Positions 17,733 through 27,786 are shown, counted from the first letter of the stretch. The stretch: DNA of 64,000 nucleotides from Limnoglobus roseus (GCF_008254045.1 NZ_CP042425.1:6944001-7008000); one strand, 5' to 3'. Numbers and translations are program-made. The notes: a model not told the origin generated them from the letters alone.

Positions 17733-20700
17733 ATGTCAAAGAAGGTTCCCACCGACGAATCCGTGGAGACTCAGGACACAGGCACCGTGGCCCAAACGTC
17801 CGAGCCCCCGGAAGCGCCGACCGTGATTCCGAATTTCAGCTTGGCATCGGCCCCGGCGTACTCACAATCCGAAGAATCCCCGGAAGCCGGCACGAACACC
17901 TTCGCGGCCCCGGCAAATTACAACCCCGATCAGGTCTCGCGGTCCGCCGGGTTTCCGTCCGTTCAATCGGCCGTCTACAGCGACGGCACTACCGGCACGG
18001 TCGTCGGCCCGTCTCGCGTGTCGGAGGTCGGCAACTCGTTCGGGCTGTCGGGGCCGGGCCGCTCCGACGCAGTCGCGCTGAAGCGGTACACCGTCCTGAA
18101 GGAACACGCGAAGGGGGGCATGGGGCAAGTTTCCATCGCGGTCGATGAAGAACTGGACCGCGAAGTCGCACTCAAGGAGATTCAGCCGCGGTACGCCTTC
18201 GACAGGTCCGTGGCCGCGCGGTTCTTGCTCGAAGCCCGCGTAACGGGCAGGCTCGAACACCCCGGCATCGTGCCCGTGTACGGGTTGAACCGCCACCCGG
18301 ACGGGCGACCGTACTACGCGATGCGGTTCATCAGCGGCGAGAGCCTGCAAGACGCCGTTCAGGCGTTCCACAAGGCGGACACGCCGGACCGCGACCCGCA
18401 CGCCCGTGCCCTCGCGCTGCGGCAACTCCTGACGCGATTCGTAGACGTCTGCAACACGATCGCCTATTCCCACAGCCGCGGCATCCTGCACCGCGACCTG
18501 AAGCCGGCGAACGTGATGCTCGGCGGCTTCGGCGAAACACTCGTCGTGGACTGGGGGCTGGCGAAGGACACGACCGTCTCGCCGAAAAAGGTGGTGACCA
18601 CCGATTCGACTCAGATCATTCCCGCGCTCGCGTCCGAACGACCCGTCATGCCCCTGCCGCCGCCCCCCGTCGTCGAGGGGCCGGCCCCGTCCGAGGCGGA
18701 CATCGTGACGAAGACGCAAGTTCAAGTTCGTCCGGCGATGAGTCTGGCCGGGCCGCCCGCGGAGGACAGCGGCGAGTTGACGGAGGTCGGCAAGGCGATG
18801 GGCACGCCGGCCTTCATGGCCCCGGAGCAGGCCGACGGCCGGTGGGACGACGTGGGCATGTTGGCCGACATCTACAGCCTCGGCGCGACGCTCTACGCAA
18901 TTCTCTCCGGGAAGGCCCCGTTCCGCGGCGACACCCAGGACATTCTCAACAAGGTCCGCCGCGGCGAACCGACCCCCATCCACGAACACAAGCCGAACGT
19001 CCCGCCCGCCTTGACGGCCATCTGCCACAAGGCCATGGCGTTGCGGCCGCAAGACCGCTACGCCACCGCCCTCGACCTCGCGGGCGACGTGGACCGGTGG
19101 ATGGCCGACGAGCCGGTGAGCGTCTACCGCGAACCGTGGACGGCCCGGGTCACGCGGTGGGCACGCCGGCACCGGAACCTCGTGTTCGGGTCGCTGGCCG
19201 TACTTCTCACGGCGCTCGTCGCAATCACGGTAGGCTACTTCCAGGTGAACGCCGAGCAGAAGCGGACGGAAGCGGAGAAAAAGAAAACGGACGAAGCCAA
19301 CCTCGCGCTCATCGACGAAAAAGATAAGGTCCAGAAGGCCCGCACCTTTGCCGAGGCCAGCCGCGAGGACGCCCGCGACGCGCTACTGACGCTGACCGAC
19401 GACGCGATCGGCGAAATTTTGACCAGCCAGCACGCCGTGACCGGCAACCAGCAACAGTTTCTGGTCAGCGTCATCAAGCTCTACCAACGGTTCATCCAGC
19501 AAGCCCCCGACACTCAGAATTCGCTGTTCCTCGCCGGGGCCCACTTCCGCGTCGGCCGATTGCAGGTGAAGCTCGGAGAACACAAGGAAGCGAGGAATTC
19601 GTATGAGAAGGTCTTCGAACTCGCGAAGGGGCAAATCAGCCCGGAGTGGACCCTCCTACGGGGCGAGACGGAACTGTACTCCGGAATCCAGTACCTTTCG
19701 AAGGGACAATACCCTTCGGCTCAGAAACAACTTGAAGAAGCCGAAAAGACGTTCCTCGGGCTGATCCCACCCGGCGACGGGCCACCGACGAAACTCGAAT
19801 ATTGGCACCGACTCGGTCAGGCTCAGGATCGGCTTGGGATGGCGTTCTACGGTCAGGGCCAACTTGACAACGCGAACATCTACTTCCGAGCGTCCCTGAC
19901 GAACCGCGAGGTCTTGGCCAAAGCCGCGCAGGACGTGCCGGAATACCAATCTCGAATCGCCCAGAGCTATCGGCTCATTGCCATGGTGAGCAACGCCCAG
20001 GGCAACCGGGCGGAAGCACTCGAAAACGCGAACAAGGCGCGGCTGATTTGTAGTCGCCTACTCAAGAACGATCCCACATCGGCCGTATACCTTGTCCTGC
20101 TCGCGGACGTGGACGGTATTTTGAGTATCGCGACCGCACCCGATGGAACCGTCGACGGGCGGCCCACACCACCCCTCGCGAAACCCTCCACCGGCAAGGT
20201 ACGATCGACCACGCCGCTAGCGAGCCAACAAACGGAATCGGCACGGTTCGCCGAGAGTGCGGTGAAAATCTGGTCGCAACTGGTTCAACTTTACCCGGCC
20301 GATGTCGGCTACCGGCAACAACTGGCAACCGCCAACCTGAACCTGTCCATCGCCGAGCAACGGGCGGGTCGGGGGAAGGTCGCCGCAGACGCCCTCCGGA
20401 CAACGTACAGTGTCCTTGATGCCCTTGAGGAGATCGTTCCGGACAACCCGTCCACCGCGAAGATTCGCGGGCGGGCGTTCCACGCGGAGGCCGTGCAACA
20501 GCGGGACGAGGGCGAGTTTCCGAAAGCGCGAACGGCCGCAGAGAAGGCCATCGCCACCTCGCAGGCTCTTGTCGATAAATCTCCCAACAACCCGAGGTAT
20601 CGGAATGACCTGGCCTGCTATCAGATCGAACTCGCTGCGATCGACCTGCAACTCCCCAGCCCCGATCGGAAACCCACCCAAGCAATTCTCAATAAAGCTT

Positions 20701-21140
20701 GGGGGAATGTGATCGAAGCGGTCCGATCGGGCGTGCTGGACACCGATGCAGATTTCTGGGCGAACGTGCGGAGTTTCGGCCGGGTGCATGTTGACCTTCT
20801 GGCCGACATCAACCGGCTCGACACCGTCCGCGAGATTGCGAATCAAGTCACGGAATTAAAGCTTCGCCCCGACGCCGAGCGCTACGAGGCTGCCGGGATT
20901 TATGGACGGGCGGCACTTCAAGCGATCCGCGACGAGAAGGTGAACGACCCCAACAATGTGGCTCGTGCGAAGGCCCATGCTGAACAGGCGTTGGCGAAAC
21001 TGGCCGAGTTAGAGATGGGCTTCGAGTGGCTGCGGGCGATCCGCACGGACCCCGATTTAGCGGTGGTGCGAGAGCTTCCAGATTTCGAGGACACGATTCG
21101 CGAGTTCCGCGAACCGGCCCCCCTGCCCCGCGGCCGATGA
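17733..21140 (+). CDS. Transmembrane serine/threonine protein kinase with C-terminal TPRs
   Basis: A 1135-residue Hanks-type kinase. A disordered N-terminus of about 110 residues precedes the kinase domain: glycine loop AKGGMGQVSIAV, ATP-binding Lys148 in VALKEI, catalytic HRDLKPAN at about 253, DWG in place of DFG (VVDWGLAK), then an unusual insert of about 70 Pro-rich residues before GTPAFMAPEQADG, which is the activation segment. A transmembrane helix at about 482-503 (LVFGSLAVLLTALVAITVGY) is followed by a coiled segment rich in Lys/Glu and about 500 residues of TPR-like helices. This is the usual planctomycete architecture, with a cytoplasmic kinase and an exported sensor/scaffold. The start is the first Met of a conserved-looking N-terminus; its ribosome-binding site is weak. 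Confidence 0.93.
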   Translation: MSKKVPTDESVETQDTGTVAQTSEPPEAPTVIPNFSLASAPAYSQSEESPEAGTNTFAAPANYNPDQVSRSAGFPSVQSAVYSDGTTGTVVGPSRVSEVGNSFGLSGPGRSDAVALKRYTVLKEHAKGGMGQVSIAVDEELDREVALKEIQPRYAFDRSVAARFLLEARVTGRLEHPGIVPVYGLNRHPDGRPYYAMRFISGESLQDAVQAFHKADTPDRDPHARALALRQLLTRFVDVCNTIAYSHSRGILHRDLKPANVMLGGFGETLVVDWGLAKDTTVSPKKVVTTDSTQIIPALASERPVMPLPPPPVVEGPAPSEADIVTKTQVQVRPAMSLAGPPAEDSGELTEVGKAMGTPAFMAPEQADGRWDDVGMLADIYSLGATLYAILSGKAPFRGDTQDILNKVRRGEPTPIHEHKPNVPPALTAICHKAMALRPQDRYATALDLAGDVDRWMADEPVSVYREPWTARVTRWARRHRNLVFGSLAVLLTALVAITVGYFQVNAEQKRTEAEKKKTDEANLALIDEKDKVQKARTFAEASREDARDALLTLTDDAIGEILTSQHAVTGNQQQFLVSVIKLYQRFIQQAPDTQNSLFLAGAHFRVGRLQVKLGEHKEARNSYEKVFELAKGQISPEWTLLRGETELYSGIQYLSKGQYPSAQKQLEEAEKTFLGLIPPGDGPPTKLEYWHRLGQAQDRLGMAFYGQGQLDNANIYFRASLTNREVLAKAAQDVPEYQSRIAQSYRLIAMVSNAQGNRAEALENANKARLICSRLLKNDPTSAVYLVLLADVDGILSIATAPDGTVDGRPTPPLAKPSTGKVRSTTPLASQQTESARFAESAVKIWSQLVQLYPADVGYRQQLATANLNLSIAEQRAGRGKVAADALRTTYSVLDALEEIVPDNPSTAKIRGRAFHAEAVQQRDEGEFPKARTAAEKAIATSQALVDKSPNNPRYRNDLACYQIELAAIDLQLPSPDRKPTQAILNKAWGNVIEAVRSGVLDTDADFWANVRSFGRVHVDLLADINRLDTVREIANQVTELKLRPDAERYEAAGIYGRAALQAIRDEKVNDPNNVARAKAHAEQALAKLAELEMGFEWLRAIRTDPDLAVVRELPDFEDTIREFREPAPLPRGR

Positions 21141-21146
21141 GCGGGT

Positions 21147-21213
21147 GAGCGGGTGACACGGTGAAGGGGTGAAAAGACCCGGCCTTCTCACCCCTTCACC
21201 GTGTCACCCGCTC
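21147..21213. terminator. Bidirectional terminator with a perfect 26-bp stem
   Basis: Two perfectly complementary 26-base arms (21147-21172 and 21188-21213) flank a 15-base loop, and the arms begin directly after the kinase stop and end just before the stop of the convergent peptidase gene. The stem reads the same for both strands, so it can end both transcripts. Confidence 0.85.
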
Positions 21214-21215
21214 AT

Positions 21216-24200
21216 TTACCTTGACGGCTTGAACAGATCCTTCCACTGCTCTTTTTCCTTGTCCCGCTCGGAGAACGGGATGCCCTTCGCCATCCACTCG
21301 GGTGCCGGCGCGCCCTTCAGGTGGTGGTCGAAGAACTGCTGCATCCGCAGTGTGTAGTCGCGCTGCGTGGCCTTCTTACGGAGGCCGTGCAGTTCGCCGT
21401 TGTAGTTAAACAGGTAGCACTCCTTGCCGAGACGCCGGAGGGCGAGGTAGTACTCGATCCCCTGGTACCACGGCACCGCATCGTCCTGGTCGTTGTGCAG
21501 GATCATCAACGGCGTCTGCACGCGGTCGGCCATGAAGATCGGCGAGTTCTCGATGAACTTCATCGGGGCTTGCCACAACGTCGCGCCGATGCGGCTCTGC
21601 GTCCGCTCGTACTGGAACTCCCGCGGCAGGCCGGTCCCCCAGCGGATGCCGCCGTAGGCGCTGACCATGTCCGACACGGGTGCCCCGCTCGCAGCCGCCT
21701 TGAAACGGTTCGTCTGCGTCACCAGATACGCGATCTGGTATCCGCCCCACGAGTGGCCCTGGATGCCGATGGCCTGCTCGTTCACGCACCCCTTGTCCAC
21801 CACCGCCTGGATCGCGGGCAGCACGCACTTCAACGCGCTCTGACCCGGCGAACCGACGGTGTACGCGATGTCCGGCATGAACACGAGGTAGCCGTTGCTC
21901 GCGTAGAACGTCGGGTTGATGCTCGTGCCGGCCGACGGCAGTCGGAACTGATGGAGGTTGTCCGTGAGCCGTTCGTAGATGTACACGATCATCGGGTACT
22001 TCTTCGTCGGGTCGAAGTTCTCCGGCTTCACGAGGATGCCCGACAGTTCCGTGCCGTCGAGGCTCTTGTAGGCCACGAGTTCGGACTTGCCCCAAACGAA
22101 CTCTTTCTTACGGGGGTTGATGTCCGTGACACGCCGCACGTCGTGGAACGTGGAGTCGGTCGCGTAATAATCGGGGTAGTCGGCGAAGGTGCTGCTCGTG
22201 AAGAGCAGCGTGTCGGCGTGACGGGCCTTCACCGGGCGGCCGTAATCGCGGCCGGCCATCAAGAGCAACTTCGGCTTGCCACCCGGTTCCAGCCAGTAGA
22301 ACCCGCTGTCTTTCGTGACGAGGTTCGTGGCGTTCAGCAACAGCGGCTTGCTCAGGTCCACGCCGCGGTCCGGTTCTTCGTCGGGGTTGGGAAAGCGGGC
22401 AATGTCGAACCGGACGTTCTGCTCGCGGCCGATCTTGGTGAGGTTCTCGCAACTCGAACCGTCCGGGGCCACCTTCCAGATGTCGAAGCGGTCCGAGACG
22501 AGCAGGAACTTCTCGTCCGGCGTCCAGTCCGCGAAGCCGTAGGAACTCGGCTTCATCGGCATGTCGAAGGTCTCGTTGAAGAACTTGACCGGCATCTTGG
22601 CCGTGAGGTTGGCCTTCGTCCGGGACGGCACGGCGTAGCTGACCCAATCCTTGCCGTCGAAGAGGACACGGTAGTTGCCCTTCGGCGACGCCGCAACGAT
22701 CCCCTCGTGGGCCTTGAGCAGTGGCTTCGTCTCGCCGGTGCGGACGTTCACGAGCGAATGGTCCGCAAGAGTCGCCCCGTAGCCGATCAGGTGGCGGTAC
22801 GGCTTGTCGTTGCTGGCCGTGGACCAGTCACCGAAGTCGGGGACGCCGACGGTGATGTTCTCGTCGGAGAGTTGACGGAACTGTTTCGTGTCGAAAAAGT
22901 AGGCGGCCGAGTGGGTTCGCGTTCGCTCGTTGTCGCCGCGAATCTTCTGCATCGGCTGGATTTGATCGTCCTTCCAGTGCCAGAGGTCGAGGTCGACTTT
23001 CTCATTCGTCGGCGTCGCTTGTGCCGGTGGGGTGGTCGGCGCGTCTTTTTTCTCTTCCGGAATTTTGGCCGTGGCGAGGACGAGCTTCAGCCCATCGTCG
23101 GTGAAGCGGAGGCCACCGCGTTCGACGATCATCGTGCCCGCCTTCAGCCCCGGCGTGGCGGCGTTCAACAGTTCTACGGCGGGTGCCTTGGAGGAACGGT
23201 CCCACGAGTACACCTTCGGCCGGGGCGTCGGCTTCTTGTCCTCGGGCTTCGCCTCCGGGGCCGGCTCTTCGAAGAAGAACGCGAGCCGCGATTGCTTCGC
23301 GTCCCAGACTTGCCGGGTGTACTTCCCCTTGCCCGTCAGGACCGGCTTCAGTGAAGATGAACCGAGTTCCACCGCGAACAGACCGTTGTCGGCGGCGTCT
23401 CGCGACACCTTCGTGAGCAGGAGCGTCTTGCCGTCGCGGGTGACTTGATAATCCAGCACGTCGGTGAAGGTGTGTTCCTTGCTGTCCGCCAGATTACGAA
23501 CCGTCAGGTTCGTGCCGATCGGGAGCCGCGGCGTGGTCGATGGTGGCGGGGTCGTGGCGGGGTTGGGCGTGCCACCGCCCGGTCGCTGACGGTTCCGGCC
23601 GCCCGGCGTCGCGTTCGGAGTCGTGCCAGCGCTCGGAGTTGTCGGCGTGATCGCACCGGGCCGCGGGATGAAACCGAAGCCGCCGATGACGGCTCCGACG
23701 CCGGTCACGTCGGTCGTCTTCGGCTCCTCGTGAAGCAAGAGAAAGTTCGTCTTCTCAACCACACTGTACGCCTTCAACTTCACGAGGCGTTCGCCGATCT
23801 GTCCGGTCGCCAGGTTCATCACGGCCAGCACGGTTCGGGCTTCCTTCTTGTCTGCCTTCGCCCGTTCCTGTTCGGCCTTCGTCGGCATGACTGGGAAGAG
23901 AACCTTCTTGCCGTCCGGCGTGAACTGCGGGCTACCGGCAAGTGAGCCGACGGGCGCGGCCGAGGCGGCAGGTACCGCCGACGGTTCGCCTTCCGGGCGT
24001 TCGGCCGTCGCGCCGCCCGTGCGGCCGCCGCGCGGGATGACGTACTCGGTGGGGCCGGTCAGACTCTTCACGATGACTGCACCGTCCCCTTCACCGGGCA
24101 GGCGGTTGTACGCCAGCCACTTCCCGTCGGGCGAGAGGGTCATCGCGGTCGCGGTGTTCCAGATTTCGTAGTCGGCGTGCTTGAGAGGTCGTTTTGCGGC

Positions 24201-24266
24201 GGGAGTCTGGGAGAGGGCGATCGAACTGACGAGGGAGAGGAGAAGGAAGCAAGTCACTCGAAGCAT
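21216..24266 (-). CDS. Prolyl-oligopeptidase-family (S9) serine peptidase
   Basis: A 1016-residue exported peptidase. There is a signal peptide MLRVTCFLLLSLVSSIALS. A long beta-propeller-like N-terminal region follows, with a Pro/Thr/Gly-rich insert near residues 205-245. The alpha/beta-hydrolase domain carries the nucleophile elbow GHSWGGYQ (Ser about 839), the acid ILHNDQDDAVPW and the catalytic His in NGELHGLRK. S9 peptidases cleave peptides on the C-terminal side of proline or act as acylaminoacyl peptidases. The ribosome-binding site is AGGAGA. It is larger than the typical 700-residue enzyme because of the insert and extended propeller. Convergent with the kinase gene. Confidence 0.9.
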   Translation of the reverse strand: MLRVTCFLLLSLVSSIALSQTPAAKRPLKHADYEIWNTATAMTLSPDGKWLAYNRLPGEGDGAVIVKSLTGPTEYVIPRGGRTGGATAERPEGEPSAVPAASAAPVGSLAGSPQFTPDGKKVLFPVMPTKAEQERAKADKKEARTVLAVMNLATGQIGERLVKLKAYSVVEKTNFLLLHEEPKTTDVTGVGAVIGGFGFIPRPGAITPTTPSAGTTPNATPGGRNRQRPGGGTPNPATTPPPSTTPRLPIGTNLTVRNLADSKEHTFTDVLDYQVTRDGKTLLLTKVSRDAADNGLFAVELGSSSLKPVLTGKGKYTRQVWDAKQSRLAFFFEEPAPEAKPEDKKPTPRPKVYSWDRSSKAPAVELLNAATPGLKAGTMIVERGGLRFTDDGLKLVLATAKIPEEKKDAPTTPPAQATPTNEKVDLDLWHWKDDQIQPMQKIRGDNERTRTHSAAYFFDTKQFRQLSDENITVGVPDFGDWSTASNDKPYRHLIGYGATLADHSLVNVRTGETKPLLKAHEGIVAASPKGNYRVLFDGKDWVSYAVPSRTKANLTAKMPVKFFNETFDMPMKPSSYGFADWTPDEKFLLVSDRFDIWKVAPDGSSCENLTKIGREQNVRFDIARFPNPDEEPDRGVDLSKPLLLNATNLVTKDSGFYWLEPGGKPKLLLMAGRDYGRPVKARHADTLLFTSSTFADYPDYYATDSTFHDVRRVTDINPRKKEFVWGKSELVAYKSLDGTELSGILVKPENFDPTKKYPMIVYIYERLTDNLHQFRLPSAGTSINPTFYASNGYLVFMPDIAYTVGSPGQSALKCVLPAIQAVVDKGCVNEQAIGIQGHSWGGYQIAYLVTQTNRFKAAASGAPVSDMVSAYGGIRWGTGLPREFQYERTQSRIGATLWQAPMKFIENSPIFMADRVQTPLMILHNDQDDAVPWYQGIEYYLALRRLGKECYLFNYNGELHGLRKKATQRDYTLRMQQFFDHHLKGAPAPEWMAKGIPFSERDKEKEQWKDLFKPSR

Positions 24267-24413
24267 TCAATTTCTCCTGGCAGGAACCGTTTCGCTGATA
24301 ATATCGCGAAACTCGGCAGTCTGCACAGGAGATAACACGAAAACCGATCGCAAGGACTGACAGCTACGGCCCACAGGGGCGAAGAAACGGAGTCTGACGA
24401 TTGCTCGGCCGAC

Positions 24414-25034
24414 TTACCACGGCGATTCCATCATGTTGACGATCTGCTTCGCCAACTGATTCGCGATCGCCTGATTGGCGGTCGCGTTAGACTCGCCGAG
24501 TTCCGGCAGGATGCGGCCGACGGCAACGACCTGCGCGGGGATGGCCTTCTCACGTTCCGGGGTCGGCTCCGGCAGCGTCACACTCGGGTCGAACGGGGTG
24601 GGCGCATCGACCGGGGGTCGTTGCCGGCGGTTGGACAGGATGCGGCCGGTGCGCAAGTCCCGCCAGACGATGTCCACGGTGGTCGTGATTTCTGCCTCGC
24701 GGATCAGCGATTGCTGGTTGACGTTCACCACGCCCTTCCGGATGCTGACGAGCTTGCCGAGCAATTCCGTGTCGGCCTCGTCGCGGTTGGACACGACCTT
24801 CATCCGCGTGCGGGTCTCGATTTCGCGGACCAGGGCTTTCGAGATGTCGACTTCGAAATCGCGGTACGGCGTCGTCTCGAAGGCGATGTTCTTGAAGACC
24901 GGGACGTACACCGTGCGAATGCCCTCGTCGAACTGCGGCTGCGTCGAGTAGCCAAAGAGTTTGAAGTTGCGGTCGTTCTGACACCCGCTGAGGGCGGCAA
25001 CGGCGAGCAAGCTCAAGGTCAGAAGGCGTGGCAT
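24414..25034 (-). CDS. LptE-like lipopolysaccharide-assembly lipoprotein
   Basis: A 206-residue lipoprotein. The start at 25034 gives MPRLLTLSLLAVAALSGC, a clean lipobox with acylated Cys at residue 18; an upstream in-frame start would place a charged segment before the signal. The mature part (TVYVPVFKNIAFETTPYRDFEVDISKAL and then VREIETRTRMKVVSN) matches the LptE/YxxxD-type family (DUF-like LPS assembly lipoproteins) with its alternating beta-alpha pattern. LptE plugs LptD in the outer membrane. It starts 44 bases after the BamD-like stop on the same strand, so the two are probably one transcript. Function by family is likely; LptD is not in the window. Confidence 0.7.
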   Translation of the reverse strand: MPRLLTLSLLAVAALSGCQNDRNFKLFGYSTQPQFDEGIRTVYVPVFKNIAFETTPYRDFEVDISKALVREIETRTRMKVVSNRDEADTELLGKLVSIRKGVVNVNQQSLIREAEITTTVDIVWRDLRTGRILSNRRQRPPVDAPTPFDPSVTLPEPTPEREKAIPAQVVAVGRILPELGESNATANQAIANQLAKQIVNMMESPW

Positions 25035-25078
25035 AACTCTCTCTCGAACGCACAGGGGCAAGCGGGTCAGCCCGATCC

Positions 25079-26272
25079 TTACGGTTGCTGCGCGGGCGGG
25101 ACCACCGGGGCCGTCGCGGCGACCGGCAGAATCCCCGGTCGCACTTCGCCTTCCTTCCGCCCGAGCACGGCTTCGAACTGCTTGACCGCGGTTTGCAGTG
25201 GGCCGTACTCCTTCGCCTTCTTCGAATCAGTCGGGGCGTTCGCCCGGATCGCTTCCATCCGCTGCGTGGCGAGGTCCGAGTACTTCGTGCCGGGGTAACG
25301 TCGGCGGACGATCTCGTAACAGAAGTACGCACTGCCAGGGTGTTTCGTCTGTTCGTGGTACTCGGCCGTCTTGAAGTCCTTTTCCGCCTGCTGAGAGCGG
25401 ATGGCGAGTTTCTGCCGCGTCAGAAAGTCCTTCCGCTCGCCGTCGGTAAACTCGGGCATACTCGCCTCGGCGTGCCGCACGAGTTGGAGCGCCTCGGCCG
25501 ACTTCTGGCCGTCGTAGACCGCCCCGCCGGTGCTGTTGTTCTTGCTGATGATCGCCAACTCGGTCGCCTTCGGTCGCAGGGGGCTGTCCTTGTGGAACTC
25601 GATCAGCGTGCTGAAGTAGTGGTCGGCCTCGACGAAGTTGCCACGGTAGAAGTTGACGAACCCGCACCAGAACAGCGCCTTGTCGGCGGTCGGGCCGGTG
25701 ATGTCGTTCAGGTGGACGTTCTCCAGGGCTTGCAGAGCACGCCCCTCGCGGTCGAGCGTCGGCTTCGTCTTGTCGTAGACGAAGAGCCGCTTCATCTTGT
25801 GCATGTACATGTTCTCGCCGTCCTGCTCGGCCTGGATTTCGGCGCGGGTGTCGTCGAGCCAGTAGTCGGCCACCTTGAACATCTCGGCACACGCCTGTTC
25901 GCGGTACGCCCCGGTCGGGTGTTCCACGAGCATCTTGTGGTACGTGTCCACCGCGTCCGGGTACTTCTTGAGTTGGCGGAAGCTCTCCGCTTCGAGGAAG
26001 CGAGCTTTCTCGCACATGATCGCGGGGTTCAAATTGTTGTCCGCGATCTCGTGGAACGTGCTCTGGGCGGAACTGAACTCGTTCGCCTGGTACCGTCGCT
26101 CTGCGTCGGCCATCTTGTCGGCCGCCTTCGGGTCGTCGTAAGACTTCGAGATGAGGCCCTTCGTCGAGTCGGACGCCTTCTGCTTGATGTTTTTGAACGT
26201 GGTGCAGCCGGCGGAAAGAAGACCGGCCCCCAGCAGTAGGAGAAATCGGCAGCGAGCGAAAGTACCCTTCAC
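25079..26272 (-). CDS. BamD-like outer-membrane assembly lipoprotein (TPR)
   Basis: A 397-residue lipoprotein with GTG start: VKGTFARCRFLLLLGAGLLSAGC gives a lipobox and Cys. After it come TPR-like helices (ADAERRYQANEFSSAQSTF, YPDAVDTYHKMLVEHPTGA), then further helical repeats, and a C-terminal Ala/Pro-rich tail. BamD/YfiO is the lipoprotein of the beta-barrel assembly machinery. The protein is longer than E. coli BamD (about 245 residues), as in many planctomycete homologues, so it may be a BamD-like paralogue. The start is chosen for the GGGGGAA ribosome-binding site and signal peptide; an upstream in-frame ATG would give an unlikely basic leader. Paired with the LptE-like gene. Confidence 0.72.
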   Translation of the reverse strand: MKGTFARCRFLLLLGAGLLSAGCTTFKNIKQKASDSTKGLISKSYDDPKAADKMADAERRYQANEFSSAQSTFHEIADNNLNPAIMCEKARFLEAESFRQLKKYPDAVDTYHKMLVEHPTGAYREQACAEMFKVADYWLDDTRAEIQAEQDGENMYMHKMKRLFVYDKTKPTLDREGRALQALENVHLNDITGPTADKALFWCGFVNFYRGNFVEADHYFSTLIEFHKDSPLRPKATELAIISKNNSTGGAVYDGQKSAEALQLVRHAEASMPEFTDGERKDFLTRQKLAIRSQQAEKDFKTAEYHEQTKHPGSAYFCYEIVRRRYPGTKYSDLATQRMEAIRANAPTDSKKAKEYGPLQTAVKQFEAVLGRKEGEVRPGILPVAATAPVVPPAQQP

Positions 26273-26313
26273 GTCGATTCCCCCAAATCCGTTTGCCGGA
26301 ACCCCGTCCCCAC

Positions 26314-27051
26314 TCACCCGACCCCGTCCAGGTACGCCAACATCTTCGGCCGCCGGCCGAGGATGGAACTCACCATCTGCGACAGCAACTGCCGCAATTC
26401 GGTCCGCACGCCCGCGGGCAGCGTGTCGCCGTCCGTGGCAAGGCGGCCCAACGTCGCCCGGCCGTCCGCACTCAGCCACCGGCGGTCCGCTGTCGAGGGT
26501 GCGCACTTCGGGCAAAGTGCCCCGCCCGCGCTCGGGCTGAACGGCACGCGAACACCGGCTTCCACCGGCGTCCCGCAGACCGCACACTCCTCGAGGCGAG
26601 GGCTATATCCGAGCTCTCGCAGCCACACAAGCTCAAACGCACTCACCGCCGCCGGGCGGTCGATGGTGGGGTTGCCGAGCTTGCGCAGCGTCTCCAGCGT
26701 GGCGTCGAAGAGTTGCGGATGGGGGTCGTAGTCGAACGTGCCGTCCGCGAGCAGTTCGGCGAAGTAGTAGCCGCAGTACAGCACCCGCAGGTCGGTGCGG
26801 AGTTGAGGGAACCGCTCCCGCACGGTGGCTTCGGTGAGCAGATCGAGTCCACCGTGGGCTTTCCGCAGGAACATGACTTCACAGACCGTCAGCAAGTCGA
26901 AGGCGACTTCGAAGCTCGACTGAAGCCGCCGCCCGCCCTTCGCCAGCGCCCGGACCTTGCCGAATTCTCGCGTCCACAGCGTTGTGATGCGGCTCGTTTC
27001 GCTCCAGTCGGTGCCGCGGATCACCAACGCCGTCGCCCGTTCGGCTGCCAT
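26314..27051 (-). CDS. recO: DNA repair protein RecO
   Basis: RecO helps load RecA onto SSB-coated single-stranded DNA. The 245-residue protein has the N-terminal OB-fold (ATALVIRGTDWSETSRITTLW), the typical KGGRR basic segment, and a C-terminal zinc module with CAVCG and CPKC pairs. Length and motif order fit. It lies directly upstream of the lipoprotein pair on the same strand (42-base gap), an arrangement of convenience rather than obvious function. Confidence 0.93.
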   Translation of the reverse strand: MAAERATALVIRGTDWSETSRITTLWTREFGKVRALAKGGRRLQSSFEVAFDLLTVCEVMFLRKAHGGLDLLTEATVRERFPQLRTDLRVLYCGYYFAELLADGTFDYDPHPQLFDATLETLRKLGNPTIDRPAAVSAFELVWLRELGYSPRLEECAVCGTPVEAGVRVPFSPSAGGALCPKCAPSTADRRWLSADGRATLGRLATDGDTLPAGVRTELRQLLSQMVSSILGRRPKMLAYLDGVG

Positions 27052-27153
27052 GCGTTCCGTTTCCTTGATGTGTCAGCGTGAATCGACGGGCCGCCCGGAC
27101 CTACGATAATGACACTGTACGCCGGAACGAGAAACCCCGAAACCCGGACCGCA

Positions 27154-27786
27154 ATGAACATCGCCGACCTCCGCCGTAACTACACGCACGCCGGTTTGAC
27201 GGAAGCCGACGCGGGCGACGATCCGCTCACCCTGTTCCGCCGGTGGTTCGACGCGGCTGCCGAGGCGAAGCTGCCCGAACCGAACGCGATGGCTCTGGCA
27301 ACGGTGTCCGCGGAAGGCCGCCCCTCGAACCGCATCGTCTTGCTCAAGGGGGTTGACCACGGCCTGACGTTCTTCACGAACTACCTCAGCCGCAAAAGCC
27401 GCGAGTTGCAAACGAACCCATTCGCCGCCGTCGTGTTCCTCTGGGACGAAATCGAACGGCAGGTCCGCGTAGAAGGCACGGTCGAGCAAGTAACGGCCGC
27501 CGAGTCGGACGCTTACTACCACTCGCGGCCGCTCAGCAGCCGCCTCGGGGCGTGGGCGTCGGAACAGAGCGAGGTGATCCCCGGCCGCCAAATCTTGGAG
27601 CAGCACCAGGCGGAACTGATGGCAAAATACCCGGACGGCAACGTGCCCCGGCCCCCGCACTGGGGCGGGTATCGACTCTTACCCGACGCCTTCGAATTCT
27701 GGCAGGGCCGACCGAGTCGGCTGCACGACCGCATTCGTTTCCGAAAAGAAGCCGGCGGTTGGAAGCGGGAACGGTTGTCTCCGTAG
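27154..27786 (+). CDS. pdxH: Pyridoxamine 5'-phosphate oxidase
   Basis: PdxH makes pyridoxal 5'-phosphate from pyridoxine/pyridoxamine 5'-phosphate using FMN. The 210-residue protein begins [15 protein letters not shown], with FMN-site [34 protein letters not shown], the [11 protein letters not shown] strand and the C-terminal [22 protein letters not shown], where RLxDR is the signature. The in-frame start at 27109 would add 15 residues; family alignment favours 27154, though the ribosome-binding site is weak. Divergent from recO. Confidence 0.95.
   Translation: MNIADLRRNYTHAGLTEADAGDDPLTLFRRWFDAAAEAKLPEPNAMALATVSAEGRPSNRIVLLKGVDHGLTFFTNYLSRKSRELQTNPFAAVVFLWDEIERQVRVEGTVEQVTAAESDAYYHSRPLSSRLGAWASEQSEVIPGRQILEQHQAELMAKYPDGNVPRPPHWGGYRLLPDAFEFWQGRPSRLHDRIRFRKEAGGWKRERLSP

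Noticed and set aside
21321-23354. 677-residue plus-strand frame opposite the S9 peptidase
   Set aside because: High-GC antisense artefact; the peptidase has all catalytic motifs.
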